The notes under the pieces were generated by a model. That model saw only the letters and a program-made list of their open reading frames with translations, did no database searches and was not told the DNA's origin. DNA of 64,000 nt from Catalinimonas sp038039535 (lineage in GTDB: Bacteria > Bacteroidota > Bacteroidia > Cytophagales > Cyclobacteriaceae). The stretch's first letter is position 1. Each line of letters opens with the position of its first letter. Both the position numbers and the translations under genes were made by a program. Positions 63,023 to 64,000 of the stretch are shown in pieces. The stretch is taken from contig NZ_JBBPHP010000002.1 in NCBI RefSeq assembly GCF_038039535.1, positions 310,001 through 374,000 on the forward strand, written 5' to 3'.

Positions 63023-63697
63023 ATGAAAGAGACCGCGATAGCTCCATCAGTGTTAGCTGCTGATTTTGCCAACCTTCAGCGAGACATAGAAATGCTGAAC
63101 GAAAGTGAGGCCGACTGGATTCATGTGGATATTATGGACGGAATCTTTGTTCCGAATATTTCTTTTGGGATACCGGTCTGTCAGGCGATTCAAAAACATG
63201 CCAAAAAGCCTCTGGATGTACACCTGATGATCAAAAATCCCGATGAATATCTGGAAGCTTTTAAAGATGCTGGTGCCTCAAGACTGACAGTACACTATGA
63301 GACCGTCTCTCACTTACATCGTACAGTGACTAAAATCAAAGAACTGGGTTGTAAGGCAGGGGTAGCATTGAATCCTCATACACCAGTGGGCATGTTGGAA
63401 GAAATCATACAAGAACTAGATCTGGTATTGATCATGTCGGTAAACCCAGGTTTTGGTGGACAAAAATTTATTGAACAGACCTATAGCAAGATTCAAAAGC
63501 TGAAAAAACTGTTAGAGACCACTCAGTCGGATGTGTGGATAGAAATTGATGGAGGTATTACTGACCAGAATGCCAGTGCTTTGGTAGAAGCTGGTGCCAG
63601 TGCTTTGGTGGCGGGTAGCTTTGTGTTCAAATCTTCTGATCCACTCCTTACCATTGCAAATTTAAAAAAGCTAACTTCAAGCAAGCAAATGAACTAG
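63023..63697 (+). CDS. rpe: ribulose-phosphate 3-epimerase
   Basis: A 224-residue TIM barrel that converts ribulose-5-phosphate to xylulose-5-phosphate in the pentose phosphate pathway. Marks are IAPSVLAADFANL (Ser and Asp at the metal site), HVDIMDGIFVPNISFG, DVHLMI, LALNPHTPV-like GVALNPHTP, LIMSVNPGFGGQ and the second catalytic Asp in EIDGGI. Length is normal. The next gene starts one base after its stop, so it may be cotranscribed. Confidence 0.96.
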   Translation: MKETAIAPSVLAADFANLQRDIEMLNESEADWIHVDIMDGIFVPNISFGIPVCQAIQKHAKKPLDVHLMIKNPDEYLEAFKDAGASRLTVHYETVSHLHRTVTKIKELGCKAGVALNPHTPVGMLEEIIQELDLVLIMSVNPGFGGQKFIEQTYSKIQKLKKLLETTQSDVWIEIDGGITDQNASALVEAGASALVAGSFVFKSSDPLLTIANLKKLTSSKQMN

Positions 63698-63698
63698 C

Positions 63699-64000
63699 AT
63701 GTGGATGCATACCCGGATAAGCCTGTGTATTTCTCTGTTCTTTCTATTTTCATTCGTTTATGCCCAGGAAGCAATAGTACAAGGCGTGGTACTGGATTCT
63801 ATTGCTTTAGGCATTGCCGACCTTAACATTCAGGTAGTGGGTAGTGGTAAAGGTACTACTACCGATTCATCCGGAAATTTTCAGCTTACACTCTCCCGAG
63901 GTAGTTATGAACTTCTCTTTTCCCACCTAGAATTTCAGCCGCGTTCTCGTCAGATCACTGTTGCTAATGATACCCTTGAAATGACAGTAGTCATGCAGGC
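63699..64000 (+). CDS. outer-membrane protein with carboxypeptidase-like domain (5' part; cut by window)
   Basis: A reading frame from ATG 63699 (or 63705) runs open to the window end. It has a signal peptide (ISLCISLFFLFSFVYAQ) and a carboxypeptidase-regulatory-like domain (VVLDSIALGIADLNIQVVG; GKGTTTDSSGNFQLTL; GSYELLFSHLEFQ). This is the usual front end of a TonB-dependent receptor or a related outer-membrane protein. It starts one base after the rpe stop. Confidence 0.75.
   Translation, partial: MWMHTRISLCISLFFLFSFVYAQEAIVQGVVLDSIALGIADLNIQVVGSGKGTTTDSSGNFQLTLSRGSYELLFSHLEFQPRSRQITVANDTLEMTVVMQ

Noticed and set aside
1..64000. tRNA, rRNA, insertion sequence or prophage genes
   Set aside because: None was recognised by eye in the gaps or frames. 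A tRNAscan or ISfinder run would settle it.

Overview
The window looks like chromosome from a marine- or soil-type member of the Bacteroidota, most likely order Cytophagales. The signs are a type IX secretion component (PorQ), a subtilase with a C-terminal type IX sorting domain, a SusC/SusD outer-membrane uptake pair, many lipoproteins with a short Cys lipobox, several TonB-dependent receptors, DUF5916, DUF3667, DUF4302 and TRL-like families, an AT-leaning base composition, few Shine-Dalgarno sequences and promoter boxes of the Bacteroidota form TAnnTTTG. No rRNA, tRNA, insertion sequence, integrase or CRISPR array was seen.

Layout. 1-6.8 kb: a truncated DUF5916 protein and two convergent TonB-dependent receptors. 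6.8-12.8 kb: a 3D-domain lipoprotein, a DUF72 protein, porQ, hslU, a short-chain dehydrogenase and mannonate dehydratase. 13.2-16.7 kb: a lipoprotein, a FAN1-like VRR-NUC nuclease overlapping a DUF2721 gene, and a SixA-like phosphatase. 16.7-19.4 kb: an AT-rich accessory patch with a solo GIY-YIG protein, a 29-residue membrane ORF, a coiled-coil protein and a two-module putative PD-(D/E)xK protein. 19.4-27.9 kb: MltF-like transglycosylase, Na/Ca antiporter, uracil phosphoribosyltransferase, and a glycogen-breakdown pair (debranching enzyme, alpha-glucan phosphorylase). 27.9-34.9 kb: small envelope proteins, a lipoprotein with a triplicated beta-helix, a TPR membrane protein, a 1.1-kb repeat-filled gap and a three-domain fasciclin lipoprotein. 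35.1-42.2 kb: a SusC-SusD-HExxH metallohydrolase-DUF4302 operon. 42.2-48.1 kb: lactonase, OmpA/PD40 protein, Lon. 48.1-54.1 kb: a heavy-metal efflux operon whose RND pump is fused to its TolC-like outer-membrane protein. 54.2-64 kb: an AsmA-like protein, a sodium:solute symporter preceded by an overlapping 47-codon membrane microprotein, DUF3667, a TrpF-like barrel lacking the catalytic cysteine, thioredoxin plus partner, a lipoprotein, a T9SS-exported subtilase, ribulose-phosphate epimerase and the start of another outer-membrane protein.

How it fits together: most genes serve the envelope (TonB uptake, metal efflux, murein turnover, protein export) with ordinary protein quality control (HslU, Lon) and carbon metabolism around them. 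The least ordinary items are the palindrome and 42-bp repeat arrays at 32.4-33.3 kb, the RND-TolC fusion with its small His-containing companion, the microprotein coupled to the symporter, the degenerate TrpF and the modular nuclease-like gene at 18.5 kb. No complete new defence or mobile system could be supported; all functions here are read from sequence and memory of protein families, without searches.
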